This document shows, piece by piece, positions 1 through 9,294 of a DNA stretch of 64,000 nt (positions within the stretch are counted from its first letter, which is position 1; every line of letters starts with the position of its first letter). The notes under the pieces were generated by a model, which made no database searches, was not told where the DNA came from, and worked only from the letters and a program-made list of their open reading frames with translations. The DNA comes from Myxococcota bacterium (lineage in GTDB: Bacteria; Myxococcota_A; UBA9160; SMWR01): assembly GCA_022447545.1 (NCBI GenBank), contig JAKVBI010000014.1, positions 165,971 to 229,970 on the forward strand, read 5' to 3'. Both the position numbers and the translations under genes were made by a program.

Positions 1-516
1 GTAGTCCCCACCGCGTCGAGCCGCTTCTTCGGCGTAGTAGCGGATGGATGTGGAGCGTTGCTTTCCCACGACCTGGCCGCGTTGGTTGAGATAGTTCGTG
101 TCCCCCCGGGAGAACATGGTGGGGCCAGCGAACTTCGTTTCCTTGACCACGTAGTCGTAGAGCATGCGATCCGAAGTCACGAGGTCGCCCGGAAAGACGC
201 GGGGGCCCTTGAACCACCACTCGTCTCCGCCAAAGAGCATGTGGGTGCCCTCGATGTAACCCTGGATCGCCGGGGTCGCTCCATGGCCCACGGTACAATT
301 CACCGTGTAGGACTGGGGGGCTACGATCTGGCCGAAGACGCTGTCGGCGGCGTAGTCGACGTCAAAGTGGAGGGGGTTCGGGTTCTGCATTCCCTGGGCC
401 CAACGACGCACATCGTTTACGTGGATGTCGTCTCGGTACTGTCCGCCTCCCAGGGGGACTCCCAGCCATTTGTCGACCTCTCGGGTGTCCATCGTCGTTT
501 TCTGGGGCTCGGACAT
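1..516 (-). CDS. MaoC-like (FAS1-type) dehydratase, N-terminal part only
   Basis: The reading frame runs on the minus strand from an ATG at 516 to the window edge, giving 172 codons of an incomplete gene. An AGGAGA Shine-Dalgarno lies just upstream of the start. The translation closely matches the N-terminal half of the complete gene at 23073-24248, sharing IHVNDVRRWAQ-, GTHMLFGGDEWWF- and GPTMFSRGDT-type stretches. That gene has the two-domain layout of MaoC-like enoyl-CoA hydratases with a FAS1-like dehydratase N-terminus. The likely role is hydration of a 2-enoyl-CoA intermediate, or binding of a related acyl-CoA, in the cytoplasm. It is transcribed divergently from the decarboxylase operon at 777. 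The catalytic half lies outside the window, so activity cannot be judged. Confidence 0.85.
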   Translation of the reverse strand, partial: MSEPQKTTMDTREVDKWLGVPLGGGQYRDDIHVNDVRRWAQGMQNPNPLHFDVDYAADSVFGQIVAPQSYTVNCTVGHGATPAIQGYIEGTHMLFGGDEWWFKGPRVFPGDLVTSDRMLYDYVVKETKFAGPTMFSRGDTNYLNQRGQVVGKQRSTSIRYYAEEAARRGGDY

Positions 517-776
517 GGTGCTCTCCTGGTTTTGTTCGTCGAATCGATGATTCTACGCCTCGTGCGCCGAATCTCGCGGAAATAACGTCTTTTCGCGGAG
601 ATCCCGCGCGAGTAGAATGAGTGTCGATCGGGACTGACTGACCCGAGAGGGAATTTCAGGGCCCGTGGGGCGTGGCCCACGATCCGCAGTTCCGCGCTGA
701 GTGTTTCAGGGTTGCGTCGGACCGTCCTATTTCGCGGATCGCTTGATTTTCTTCCTCCCATTCAAGGGGAAACGCT
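517..776. promoter_or_regulatory. Divergent intergenic region with two inverted repeats
   Basis: This 260-base gap separates the minus-strand MaoC-like gene from the plus-strand decarboxylase operon, so it should hold both promoters. Two clear inverted repeats are visible: GAATC-N3-GATTC at 541-553 and CGTGGG-N6-CCCACG at 664-681. The second has the 6-6-6 spacing of many dimeric repressor operators. No convincing -35/-10 pair was assigned, and no regulator gene is adjacent. Confidence 0.4.
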
Positions 777-1550
777 GTGGCCAATATTCGATACGCCGCT
801 CGCACCCACGATTCACGAGGCGCCAGTACTCAACCGGCCAAGCCCGTGCGCGCTCGTGCCAAGGCTCTGTGGGCCGACTATGAAACGGATCCCGAGATCA
901 TTGCTTCGGTCCTCCCTCGTCCTCTCGAGCCCGGGGACCAGCCCATCGTCCACGTGAACATCGGAAGTGTGGAGATGGAGAGCGGTTCCTCTTTTGGCAT
1001 CGGAAACATCACGGTTCGGGCAGCGCACGACGGAGTCCAGGGTGAGTACAGTCTGGCCATGCCCATGGGGAGTGAAGCGGCCGTGCTGGGTGGGCGTGAG
1101 CGCTGGGGAGAGCCGAAGAAGATTGCGGATTGTCGAGTAGAACGAAATGGGGATGACGTGGTCGCCACGTTGACTCGTCAGGGTGTTACCTACGCGGAAA
1201 TCCGTGGGGCTGTGGTGGATACCCTGCCGCTACCGCCCCCGCGAGAGACCCTCGATTTCTACTTCAAGTTTCTGATCTCGCCCGATGGCAAGGGGTTTGA
1301 TCAGGATCCGGCTCTGGTGTATTGCCGGCGCACGTATCGGATCTCCTGCTGGGAACGTGTGGAGGGCGAGGTCATCCTTCGCGATTCACCCTGTGATCCC
1401 ATCGCAGACTTGCCGGTCAGAAAACTCGTTTCGCTTCACTACCTCGAGCATGAATCCCAGCAGGTGGGTGAGATCGTCGACCGCGTTCCGGGAGAGTGGG
1501 TCGCCCCGTTCGTCCACCAACGATACGACCATTTCTCCTGGGAGAGTTGA
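777..1550 (+). CDS. Acetoacetate decarboxylase family protein
   Basis: This 257-residue protein belongs to the acetoacetate decarboxylase (ADC) family. The segment GRERWGEPKKIA around residues 107-118 carries the adjacent lysines K114 and K115. In characterised ADCs the first forms the Schiff base with a beta-keto acid and the second lowers its pKa, so the decarboxylation chemistry looks intact. The GTG start at 777 is preceded by an AAGGGGAA ribosome-binding site. It is the first gene of a plus-strand operon with an SDR starting 13 bases after its stop and two amidohydrolases beyond. The substrate is probably a beta-keto acid or a ring compound handled by this cluster rather than acetoacetate itself. 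Many ADC-fold proteins catalyse aldol, dehydratase or lyase reactions instead, so the exact reaction is open. Confidence 0.85.
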   Translation: MANIRYAARTHDSRGASTQPAKPVRARAKALWADYETDPEIIASVLPRPLEPGDQPIVHVNIGSVEMESGSSFGIGNITVRAAHDGVQGEYSLAMPMGSEAAVLGGRERWGEPKKIADCRVERNGDDVVATLTRQGVTYAEIRGAVVDTLPLPPPRETLDFYFKFLISPDGKGFDQDPALVYCRRTYRISCWERVEGEVILRDSPCDPIADLPVRKLVSLHYLEHESQQVGEIVDRVPGEWVAPFVHQRYDHFSWES

Positions 1551-1563
1551 GGGTCGCCCGGTC

Positions 1564-2475
1564 GTGCAGCAACTGAGCGGACGCGTCGCAGTGGTCACCG
1601 GTGCAGCCAGCGGGATCGGTCTGGCCATGGCCCGTCGTTTCGCCGAGGAGGGGATGCGCGTCGCGCTGGCTGATGTGGAGGAGGAAGCGCTGGAGGCTGC
1701 GGCATCGGCATTGCGGTCCGAGGGGTTTCCTGTGGTTGGGGTCCCCTGTGACGTTCGTTCCCAGGAGTCCGTGGATGCGCTTCGGGATGCGGTGCTCGAA
1801 GAATTCGGTGCCGTTCATGTGATCTGCAACAACGCCGGCGTTGCTCGGGCCCCGGGTGGCGGATACATGTGGCAGTACGATCTCAATGACTGGACTTGGA
1901 TCCTCAGCGTCAATGTGATGGGGGTCGTTCATGGGATCCGCTCCTTCGTTCCCGTATTGCTCGAGCAGGGGGATGAGGGCCACGTCGTGAATACAAGTTC
2001 GGGCAACGGTGGGCTGTCTCCCATGCGAGCGCTCCCCATCTATGCCGCCTCGAAGACTGCCGTCACCCAAATCACTGAATGTCTGTATGGACAGTTGGCG
2101 GCGGTGACCGACCGCGTCCACGCGTCGGTTCTTTTTCCCGGGCCGAAGTGGCTGAACACCAATTTGTGGACGGCCGAACGCAACCGTCCAGCAGAGTTGG
2201 CCTGGTCCAAGCCGCGCAAGACCCAGAGCTTCGAGGGGCTGCGAGCGCAGATGGAGGAAGCCGGTCAGCCCTTCGAGGAAACGCTGCTGTCCGAGTTGGC
2301 GGGCCGCGTCGTCGAAGGCATCCGTCAGGAGCGTTTCTGGCTGCTGTCGGAAGGCGAACACTCGGACGCGACCATTCGGGCCAGGGCGGATTCCATGCTG
2401 TCACGCACCAACCCGGACTACATGGTCGACGACCGCTCCATCGCGGCTGGCGGACTCGGGGATGGGGATGACTGA
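1564..2475 (+). CDS. Short-chain dehydrogenase/reductase
   Basis: A 303-residue classical SDR that should act as a cytoplasmic NAD(P)-dependent alcohol/ketone oxidoreductase. It shows the cofactor motif TGAASGIG at residues 12-19, CNNAG at 88-92, an NTSS segment with the catalytic serine near 145, and YAASK with Y160 and K164. The C-terminal extension of about 100 residues is longer than in minimal SDRs. The open frame continues upstream into the decarboxylase gene, but homology begins at the GTG at 1564, which has GAGGG about ten bases before it. The acidic residue after the second strand (ALADVEE) favours NAD over NADP. It sits between the decarboxylase and two amidohydrolases and probably oxidises or reduces an intermediate of the same route. 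Confidence 0.88.
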   Translation: MQQLSGRVAVVTGAASGIGLAMARRFAEEGMRVALADVEEEALEAAASALRSEGFPVVGVPCDVRSQESVDALRDAVLEEFGAVHVICNNAGVARAPGGGYMWQYDLNDWTWILSVNVMGVVHGIRSFVPVLLEQGDEGHVVNTSSGNGGLSPMRALPIYAASKTAVTQITECLYGQLAAVTDRVHASVLFPGPKWLNTNLWTAERNRPAELAWSKPRKTQSFEGLRAQMEEAGQPFEETLLSELAGRVVEGIRQERFWLLSEGEHSDATIRARADSMLSRTNPDYMVDDRSIAAGGLGDGDD

Positions 2476-2511
2476 GCGGCTGGATCCGGTCGGATGGCAG
2501 AAGGCACGGCG

Positions 2512-3708
2512 ATGAACCGTCATCTGATGATCTCAGCCGACTGCCATGCGGCGCCCCGCCTCGATGAAGCTCGTGAATACGTGGATCCCGCCTTTCGAGG
2601 CGCTTTCGACGAGTGGCGCAGTGGCCTGAACCGTAGATCCGCTGCTCGGGGGGAAGAGCCTCTGTTCGACGACGAGGCGAGCGACAGCTTTCGACGGAGC
2701 ACAGCTGAAACCGAGACGGGGATGGACGGGATCTGGGATTCGGCGCGTCGGCTACGCGAACTCGATGCAGACGGTGTGGTGGCCGAGGTGATCTTTCCGG
2801 GGGGCGCGACGACTCCGGACGGTGAGGCGGGTAGTTTGCCCTTCGACGTGGGGATCTCCACCTATCAGTATCGTCAGGATGCCGCCCGCTGGCAGGCGGG
2901 TGTTCGTGCCTACAACCGCTGGTTGGCGGATTTCTGCGCTCTGGTGCCTGGACGCCGTGCGGGCGTGGGGTTGATCACCGTGGAAGACGTCGATGCCGCT
3001 GTCGAGGAGGTGACCTGGCTGCGTGAGCACGAGGTGTTCGGCGGCATCCTGCTGCCGGGTGGTGCTATCGGAATCGGTGATCTGCCGCCGGCTTACAACG
3101 ATCCACGTTACGAACCGCTGTGGGCAGTTTGTGCAGATCTCGACATGCCGGTTCACACGCATTCGGGCTGGACTCCCGAATTCGGGAGCTTCGAAGGGTC
3201 TCTGGGGATTTGGCTTCATGAAATTGTGTGGTGGGCCCACCGTCCCTTCTGGTTCATGGTCTGGTCGGGCGTGTTCGAACGCCACCCGGCGCTGAAGCTC
3301 GTGTTCACCGAGCAGAAGGCGGCCTGGATCATTCCCACTCTGGAGGAACTCGACGGTCAGTATGGACGCCCCATGTTCAGGCACCTGCGGAGCTCGCTGC
3401 CGCTCAAACCCAGCGAGTACTACCAGCGGCAGTGTTTCATGGGAGCGTCCTTCGTGGATGATCACGAGTGGGATAAACGTTACGAGATCGGCGTCGAGAA
3501 GCTGATGTGGGGTACCGACTACCCGCACCTCGAGGGCTGGTGGCCCGACACCGACCACCGTTTGAAGCGGACCTTTGGGGACATGCCTCGAAGTGAGGTC
3601 GAAAGCATTCTCGGCCGCACGGCTCTCGCGGTGTACGGTTTCGACGAGCCACTGCTCAGGCCATTGGCTGAGCGACACGGTGCTCCGCTGGATGCGTTCG
3701 GGCGCTGA
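2512..3708 (+). CDS. Amidohydrolase family 2 protein (first of two tandem copies)
   Basis: A 398-residue metal-dependent hydrolase or decarboxylase of the amidohydrolase-2 / ACMSD superfamily. The metal site is visible as ADCHA near the N-terminus (D-x-H), HTHSGW in the middle and WGTDYPHLEG near the C-terminus, with the usual FERHPALKLVFTE strand. An in-frame ATG exists at 2494, but the ATG at 2512 has AGAAGG eight bases upstream and aligns with the start of the next paralogue (M-x-R-x-L-x-I-S-x-D-C-H-A), so 2512 is preferred. Relatives in degradation clusters cleave C-C bonds or decarboxylate aromatic or ring-opened acids. The downstream gene is clearly homologous, suggesting tandem duplication or a heteromeric enzyme. 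Confidence 0.87.
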   Translation: MNRHLMISADCHAAPRLDEAREYVDPAFRGAFDEWRSGLNRRSAARGEEPLFDDEASDSFRRSTAETETGMDGIWDSARRLRELDADGVVAEVIFPGGATTPDGEAGSLPFDVGISTYQYRQDAARWQAGVRAYNRWLADFCALVPGRRAGVGLITVEDVDAAVEEVTWLREHEVFGGILLPGGAIGIGDLPPAYNDPRYEPLWAVCADLDMPVHTHSGWTPEFGSFEGSLGIWLHEIVWWAHRPFWFMVWSGVFERHPALKLVFTEQKAAWIIPTLEELDGQYGRPMFRHLRSSLPLKPSEYYQRQCFMGASFVDDHEWDKRYEIGVEKLMWGTDYPHLEGWWPDTDHRLKRTFGDMPRSEVESILGRTALAVYGFDEPLLRPLAERHGAPLDAFGR

Positions 3709-3752
3709 GTGATGCGCTCGTCGTGGGATATGCCATTGCCAAGGAGGACGAC

Positions 3753-4964
3753 ATGGAGCGATATCTCGTCATCTCCACCGACTGTCACGCGGGTCTGCCC
3801 CCGGGTGGCTACCGCGAATATTTAGACCCGCAATACCGAGAGCGCTTCGATGTCGAAATCGAGCGGCAGCTCGAAATGGCCCGCGAATCCCGCAAGAGCA
3901 TGCTGGTGGAGGACATCAATCGCGAGTGGCGTCGTGGGCGTGAGCAGGATTTGACTGGAGCCTGGGATCACGACCAGCGTATCAAGGTCCTAGACGGCGA
4001 TGGGGTGGCCGGAGAAGTGGTGTTCTGCGATGGCATCACCGAGAACAACTCGCCGCCTTTCGGAGCGGGAATCGGTCTGTCGCCGGTGGGCGCGGACCGC
4101 GAACTGCAGTGGGCAGGTGCACGTGCCCACAATCGTTGGTTGGCTGAATTGTGTCAAATGGCTCCTGAGCGGAGAGTGGGGGTGGCCATCGTACCCGCGA
4201 CCTGGGATGTGGACGAGGCCATCGCCGAAGTGCGTTGGGCGCGGGCCAACGGTCTGCGTTCGGTGATGCTCCCGGTCGTCTGGGGAGATCACGACCCCTA
4301 CCACCATCCGGTCTATGACCCGTTGTGGCGAATCTGTCAGGAACTCGAGGTGGTGGTGAACTTCCACTCGGGGGCCGCGGAGTCCCAGCACTACTTCGGA
4401 CGGAACTGGCCGCCTGCACCCGGTGGAGAGCCTCCCCTGGTAGGCGGCATGGGGATCTACGTGTGTGAAGCAGTCTGGGTGGTGGCGCGGCCTCTGACCT
4501 TTCTCATCTGGGGAGGGGTTTTCGAACGCTTCCCGGGACTGAGAGTAGCGGTCACCGAGGGGACCACGAGTTGGGTCCCCCACTACCTCGAGCATTGGGA
4601 TGAGCGCTACGTGGATTGGCACGTCACCACGAAACTCGGTGACTACAAGAGCCATCTGTCCATGAAACCCTCGGACTACTTCCGGCGCAATGTGCGCCTC
4701 GGGACGTTCCTTGCAAGACGAGAGGTGGTCCGGCGCCATGAAATCGGGGTGGAGAACATGATGTGGGGAACCGACTATCCGCATCCCGAGGGAACCTGGC
4801 CTCAAACCCATGAGATGATGACCGTGTCATTCGAGGGGGTTCCTCACGAGGAACTTGTCGCCATGCTCGGCGGCAACGCCGCAAGCTTCTACCGCTTCGA
4901 CACCGAGAAGCTGGCTCCCATTGCGGCACGAGTGGGTCCCGAGAGGGGGGCCATCGGAGACTGA
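3753..4964 (+). CDS. Amidohydrolase family 2 protein (second tandem copy)
   Basis: A 403-residue paralogue of the upstream amidohydrolase with the same metal motifs: STDCHAG at the N-terminus, NFHSG in the middle and WGTDYPHPEG near the end. The open frame extends back to 3723, but AAGGAGG at 3741-3747 sits ideally for the ATG at 3753. It is the last gene of the plus-strand operon that begins at 777 and converges on the MFS gene, with only 41 bases between stops. The reaction is probably hydrolysis, decarboxylation or retro-aldol-type C-C cleavage of a carboxylated intermediate. Sequence alone does not give the substrate. Confidence 0.87.
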   Translation: MERYLVISTDCHAGLPPGGYREYLDPQYRERFDVEIERQLEMARESRKSMLVEDINREWRRGREQDLTGAWDHDQRIKVLDGDGVAGEVVFCDGITENNSPPFGAGIGLSPVGADRELQWAGARAHNRWLAELCQMAPERRVGVAIVPATWDVDEAIAEVRWARANGLRSVMLPVVWGDHDPYHHPVYDPLWRICQELEVVVNFHSGAAESQHYFGRNWPPAPGGEPPLVGGMGIYVCEAVWVVARPLTFLIWGGVFERFPGLRVAVTEGTTSWVPHYLEHWDERYVDWHVTTKLGDYKSHLSMKPSDYFRRNVRLGTFLARREVVRRHEIGVENMMWGTDYPHPEGTWPQTHEMMTVSFEGVPHEELVAMLGGNAASFYRFDTEKLAPIAARVGPERGAIGD

Positions 4965-5005
4965 AGGAGCCCTGGAGCCTGCCTTCAGGGTTCGGTTTCT
5001 GGCCG

Positions 5006-6415
5006 TCAGTCGGTGCGCTGTGCCAAGGAAGAGCGTGTCTGGATCGCCGAGAGAATGCGGGCGTGCTCCCGGCTGTCCAGTCGAAAGCGGGTGAAGGCCG
5101 CGATCCCGATCAGGAAACACACGAACGGGACACCGCCGTTGAGGGCGATGATGGTGGTGCGAACGAGCGGGGTCTGCTCCGTATTCTCGACGTATCCCGC
5201 CACACTCAGTGCCACGCCCGCGAGTCCGACCATCAGACCGGATGCGAGCTTTCCCATGAAGGCCCAGACCGCGAAGTAGGCGCCCTCCTTTCGCTCGTGG
5301 GTCAGGTATTCGTCGTAGTCGATGACGTCGGCTTTGATGGCCTGGCCCAGGCTGCTGCCACAGCCCGAGCCGATTCCGCTGGCGACGGAGCAGAAGAGCA
5401 TCACCCCCAGGCGCCCCTCGTCGACGAAGACCAGGCTGCCGTACCCCACACAAGAAAGCGCCATGCCCGCGATCCAGAGCTTGTGGCGTTCGAAGCGTCC
5501 AGCCAGCCAGATCCAGACGGGAATCGAAAGCGCGGTGGGGACGACGAACGCCATCAGGACGAGCCCCAGAACACCCTCCAGCTTGATCACGTACTTCACG
5601 ATGTAGGGTGCCATCACGCTGGTGCCACCCACACCAAGCGACTCGATGAAGAAGACGAACAGTAGAAGTCGCGCGTGGGGGTTCTTCCAGACGTCGCGCA
5701 TGGCGGTCATCAGGTTGCGCCCGCCGCGCCCGGCCGAGGATGCGGGTTCGCGTGGCAATAGCAGAGTGGCCACGATGATGGAGACCAGACAGGCGGCGGC
5801 CGCTCCCCAGCCCAGTTCGGCCGCGGTGATTCGAGCCGTGTCGACTTGCTCCAACAGCGGGGCCCCCAGGGCGAAGGCTCCCAGGAGGCCGATGGAACTG
5901 CCAATCTGCCGCGACCCGTAGATCCGCGTGCGCTCCCGTGCATCGCTGGAGAGTTCGGCGCCCAGGGCCAGATGGGGGACATAGAAGCTCGAGTAGGCGG
6001 TGTAGAAGCCGAAGATGGCGATGCCGATCCACACGGATGTTTCGAGTTCGCTCATCCCCATGGGGGGAACCCAGGGCATGACGCAGAAGAGGGACACGGG
6101 AATGCTGGAGGCGAGCATCCACGAACGCCGACGTCCGAAAGCCAGGCGCGTGCGATCGCTCAAGAATCCCACTAGAGGGTCCGACACGGCGTCCCAAAGC
6201 TTGGACGCGAAGAAGATTGCTCCGACGGTGGCGGGTGCCACCAGCAGGACATCCGTGGCGAAGTTCATGTACATGACCATGATCAGCATGTAGATGAACT
6301 GGATCGCCACGGCGGGTAGGCCGTAGAGCACGACGGTTGCCATGGAGACGCGAGAAGGCGCCGTGTGGGTTTGGTCATGGGGCGTGGAGGACAAGAAAAG
6401 CTCCCGGTCGGACAC
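5006..6415 (-). CDS. MFS transporter, GPH (glycoside-pentoside-hexuronide) type
   Basis: A 469-residue inner-membrane protein with about twelve hydrophobic segments. The loop after the second segment reads KLWDAVSDPLVGFLSDRTR followed by GRRR, the signature of the GPH cation-symporter family that includes MelB. Members move sugars or glycosides, but homologues in degradation islands often carry other organic anions. The GTG at 6413-6415 is the longest start; the ATG at 6342-6344 (MATVVLYG) begins right at the first membrane segment and is a credible alternative. It is convergent with the amidohydrolase operon and divergent from the 6582 operon, so it is a likely uptake carrier for the substrate of one of these. 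Confidence 0.88.
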   Translation of the reverse strand: MSDRELFLSSTPHDQTHTAPSRVSMATVVLYGLPAVAIQFIYMLIMVMYMNFATDVLLVAPATVGAIFFASKLWDAVSDPLVGFLSDRTRLAFGRRRSWMLASSIPVSLFCVMPWVPPMGMSELETSVWIGIAIFGFYTAYSSFYVPHLALGAELSSDARERTRIYGSRQIGSSIGLLGAFALGAPLLEQVDTARITAAELGWGAAAACLVSIIVATLLLPREPASSAGRGGRNLMTAMRDVWKNPHARLLLFVFFIESLGVGGTSVMAPYIVKYVIKLEGVLGLVLMAFVVPTALSIPVWIWLAGRFERHKLWIAGMALSCVGYGSLVFVDEGRLGVMLFCSVASGIGSGCGSSLGQAIKADVIDYDEYLTHERKEGAYFAVWAFMGKLASGLMVGLAGVALSVAGYVENTEQTPLVRTTIIALNGGVPFVCFLIGIAAFTRFRLDSREHARILSAIQTRSSLAQRTD

Positions 6416-6581
6416 CTGTTCGGGGCTGGGCTCGGTGGCACTCTACCAAGTGAGAGCCGGATCGAGGAGTTCTTGCCACCGTTGTCGGGCCCAGCGAGGG
6501 GTGGCCCCCCGGTTTTCTGTCGTATGCTGTCGTCGGACCCGGGGGGATGGTGGTGCGCGACGCGCATGGGGGTTCGGAGCC

Positions 6582-7403
6582 ATGAGCGACGGTCAGCGCG
6601 GGATCAGTCGACGTGAGGCGCTTCGGGGCGCGGGAGCGCTGGGGCTGTTCGCTGCCCTGCCTGCGCGGTTGTTGGCAGACCTCGTCGAACTCGTGGCGTC
6701 GGACGACGCGCGCGGGCATTTTTTGAACCCCGTGGAGTTGCGCACCCTGCGCGCCTTGTGCGCGCACTTCGTACCCGGCCCGCCTCTCGATCCCGATCCC
6801 GGAGCTCGGGAGGCCCACGTTGCCGAGTACATCGATCTGCTTCTCGGTGCCTTCGAGATCGGGCATCCACCGATCTTCGCCGGGGGCCCCTTCAGTCAGC
6901 GCGATGAGCCCGGGGCCGAAAATGATTTTGCTCGCTTCCTGGGTCTGGACGCTCTGGAGGAAAGGGTTTGGCGCACGCGGATCGAGGGAAGCCTGGGGCG
7001 TCCTGAGCGCGAGTGGAATGGGCCGGTGGTCGGCTGGCAGCAGCGCTATCGAACCGGTCTTGCGAGCCTCGAAGCCGCTTCTCGCCGCTGGGGTGGGGAG
7101 GACTTTGTGTCTCTATCCGACTGGCGGAAACGTTGGCTGATTCGTATGGCCGACGACGAACTCGAAGCGTTTCTCCAACTCGCTTGGGAGCACACCCTCG
7201 AAGGTATGTACGGCGCCCCGGAGTACGGGGGGAATGCGGGTCTCGTGGGTTGGCGTATGACCCGATGGCCCGGAGATCACCAGCCCCACACCTATACCTG
7301 GGATCAGGTCGCTCGAGTAGACCCCGAGGAGGCCGAAGCCGAGCGGCGGGCCCTGGGCAACGCTGAGCGCTATCTGGGCAGGAAGCTCGAACGCAATGGC
7401 TGA
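6582..7403 (+). CDS. Gluconate 2-dehydrogenase subunit 3 family protein with Tat signal
   Basis: A 273-residue protein matching the small-subunit family that partners membrane-associated GMC flavoprotein dehydrogenases. The N-terminus reads SRREALRG followed by a short hydrophobic stretch ending near ALPA, a twin-arginine export signal, so the complex is expected in the periplasm. The middle contains the family's LNPVELRTLRALCAHFVPG and WEHTLEGMYG-type segments. The ATG at 6582 is chosen because it places the twin arginines at the N-terminus; the open frame upstream is non-homologous. The stop overlaps the GMC gene start by eight bases, which implies translational coupling and a fixed subunit ratio. 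Confidence 0.88.
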   Translation: MSDGQRGISRREALRGAGALGLFAALPARLLADLVELVASDDARGHFLNPVELRTLRALCAHFVPGPPLDPDPGAREAHVAEYIDLLLGAFEIGHPPIFAGGPFSQRDEPGAENDFARFLGLDALEERVWRTRIEGSLGRPEREWNGPVVGWQQRYRTGLASLEAASRRWGGEDFVSLSDWRKRWLIRMADDELEAFLQLAWEHTLEGMYGAPEYGGNAGLVGWRMTRWPGDHQPHTYTWDQVARVDPEEAEAERRALGNAERYLGRKLERNG

Positions 7404-9216
7404 TTCGGCGGTTCGCGCGTTCTCGTCGGACTTGGCTGGGGGTGCGGTTCGGCGCCGACACTTCGTAGTGATCGGTTCGGGCGCTGGGGGAGCCACGGCG
7501 GCCTGGGTCCTGGCAGAGGCGGGCCATGAGGTCACGGTGCTCGAGAAGGGTCGGAACTATTTTCGTGGACTCGATGATCCCAAGGGTCTAGCCCTCCCGC
7601 TTTTCGGGGGCGATGAGATTCGCCAGCGGCGGGGATTCCCCGGTTCCGATGTGTTGGCAGAGCCGCGAACGGGGCGCAGTCAGTCCGAAGCTGCCGACGG
7701 CACGGCGCGCACGGTCACGGGATTCATCAACCATTTTCCCGCCACGGTAGGCGGAGCCACCACGCATTTCGACGCGAAGATGCCGCGCTACTGGAAGATC
7801 GATTTCGAGATGCGTTCCCGTTTCGGTCCGGTGGAGGCTGCGGATCTGGTGGATTGGCCCTTTGGCTATGGGGAACTTGCTCCCTGGTACGATCTGGTGG
7901 AAGAGGTGGTGGGGGTCGCCGGCGATGCTTCCGCCACACCGGCCTTCGTTCGCGAGCAGGTCCCACGCGGTTCCTATCCCATGCCGCCGGGGCCTCCCAT
8001 GTACGCCAGCCTCGAAATTGCTCGGGGAGCCGAGCGACTGGGCTACGAGGCCTTTCCCTTTCCCATGGCCATCAACTCGGTTCCCTATGATGGAAGACCC
8101 GCCTGTCACAATTGTGGCTACTGCTCGGGCTTCGGTTGTCCCATCAACGCGCGCGGTGGGGCGGCCGTCACCTTCCTACGCCGAGCGCTATTGGCCGGCG
8201 CCCGTCTGGTGACTCGATCTTGTGTGACGCGAATCGGTACGGATGCGCGCGGGCGCGCAACTCATGTGGAGTTTTTACAGGGGGAGCATCTCGAGCCCGA
8301 GCGAATCGAAGCCGATGGTGTGGTGCTGGCTGCCTCGGCAGTTGAGAGCGCTCGACTGGCGCTGCTGTCACGCAGTTCAGCCCATCCTGCTGGTCTCGGC
8401 AATGCGAGCGATCGGGTGGGGCGCACTCTGTGTTTTCACGCGAGCACCTTCGCGGGGGGCACCGTGCCTCAGCGCGTTCACGCCCATCGGGGGCGTAGCA
8501 CCAGTCACTGTCTGATGGAGCCGGCGGTGCCAAACACTGAAAGTCGGGTCGCGCGCTGGGCTGGACTCCCCTTTCTGCGAGGTGGGGTGTGCGAACTGGG
8601 AGGGGCCCCCAACCTGATCGACGAGGCGCTGGCCTACGATCAGATGCCATTTTCGGATCGGAGTGAACACAAGTCGCTCATGCGGTCCTCGCCCAATCGC
8701 GACCGTATGCTGGCCCTTCAGATGCTCGCCGAGGATCTTCCGCAGTTGGACAATCGGGTGGACCTGGACCCCGAGGTGAGGGACGTCTACGGCCTGCCCG
8801 TGGCCAGGATCACCTACAGTCCCCACCGCCACGATCGTCTGGCAGGGCTCTATTGGGGGTACCAACTGCGCAAAATCATGCGCGCGGCGGGTGCTGAGAG
8901 TGCTTTCTTCCTACCCCACGGTGTGATGTCGCCCCTGGCGAATCCTGTTTCTCAACCACTACACATGGGCGGTACGCTGCGCATGGGAGCCGACCCGGCT
9001 TCGAGCGTGACCGATGAATTCGGTCGCATCCACGGGAGCCCCAACGTGGTGGTCGCCGACAGTTCGGTCTTTCCGACCTTCGGAGCCATGAATCCCACCT
9101 TGACCTTGATGGCGGTGGCCCTTCGCAGCGCTACGGCCCTCGCGCACGGAGAGTCGCGAGCCCGCAGAGGCCCACGTTTCTCCCAGGGCCACCAGGACAA
9201 TACAGAGAGATCCTGA
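7396..9216 (+). CDS. GMC family FAD-dependent oxidoreductase
   Basis: A 606-residue GMC flavoprotein. The FAD-binding GSGAGGATAA follows a beta strand near residue 25. A cysteine-rich CHNCGYCSGFGCP segment lies in the first half, and the C-terminal domain has MGGTLRMG, then DSSVFPTFGAMNPTLT, the usual catalytic and FAD region. It should oxidise an alcohol or sugar-like substrate and pass electrons to the respiratory chain, exported together with its Tat-tagged partner (gene at 6582), with which it overlaps. No cytochrome c subunit is encoded next to it, so the electron acceptor is either encoded elsewhere or different. Confidence in the family is high and in the substrate low. Confidence 0.92.
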   Translation: MADSAVRAFSSDLAGGAVRRRHFVVIGSGAGGATAAWVLAEAGHEVTVLEKGRNYFRGLDDPKGLALPLFGGDEIRQRRGFPGSDVLAEPRTGRSQSEAADGTARTVTGFINHFPATVGGATTHFDAKMPRYWKIDFEMRSRFGPVEAADLVDWPFGYGELAPWYDLVEEVVGVAGDASATPAFVREQVPRGSYPMPPGPPMYASLEIARGAERLGYEAFPFPMAINSVPYDGRPACHNCGYCSGFGCPINARGGAAVTFLRRALLAGARLVTRSCVTRIGTDARGRATHVEFLQGEHLEPERIEADGVVLAASAVESARLALLSRSSAHPAGLGNASDRVGRTLCFHASTFAGGTVPQRVHAHRGRSTSHCLMEPAVPNTESRVARWAGLPFLRGGVCELGGAPNLIDEALAYDQMPFSDRSEHKSLMRSSPNRDRMLALQMLAEDLPQLDNRVDLDPEVRDVYGLPVARITYSPHRHDRLAGLYWGYQLRKIMRAAGAESAFFLPHGVMSPLANPVSQPLHMGGTLRMGADPASSVTDEFGRIHGSPNVVVADSSVFPTFGAMNPTLTLMAVALRSATALAHGESRARRGPRFSQGHQDNTERS

Positions 9217-9294
9217 TGACCTATCTTGGTCGTGGGGTCTGTTCCTGAATCCGCCATCGGCTCGGAATCACCCTGTTCTGTTACTGGAGGTCGC

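Noticed and set aside
58-585. 175-codon plus-strand open frame at the left edge
   Set aside because: It is antisense to the clearly homologous MaoC-like gene on the minus strand.
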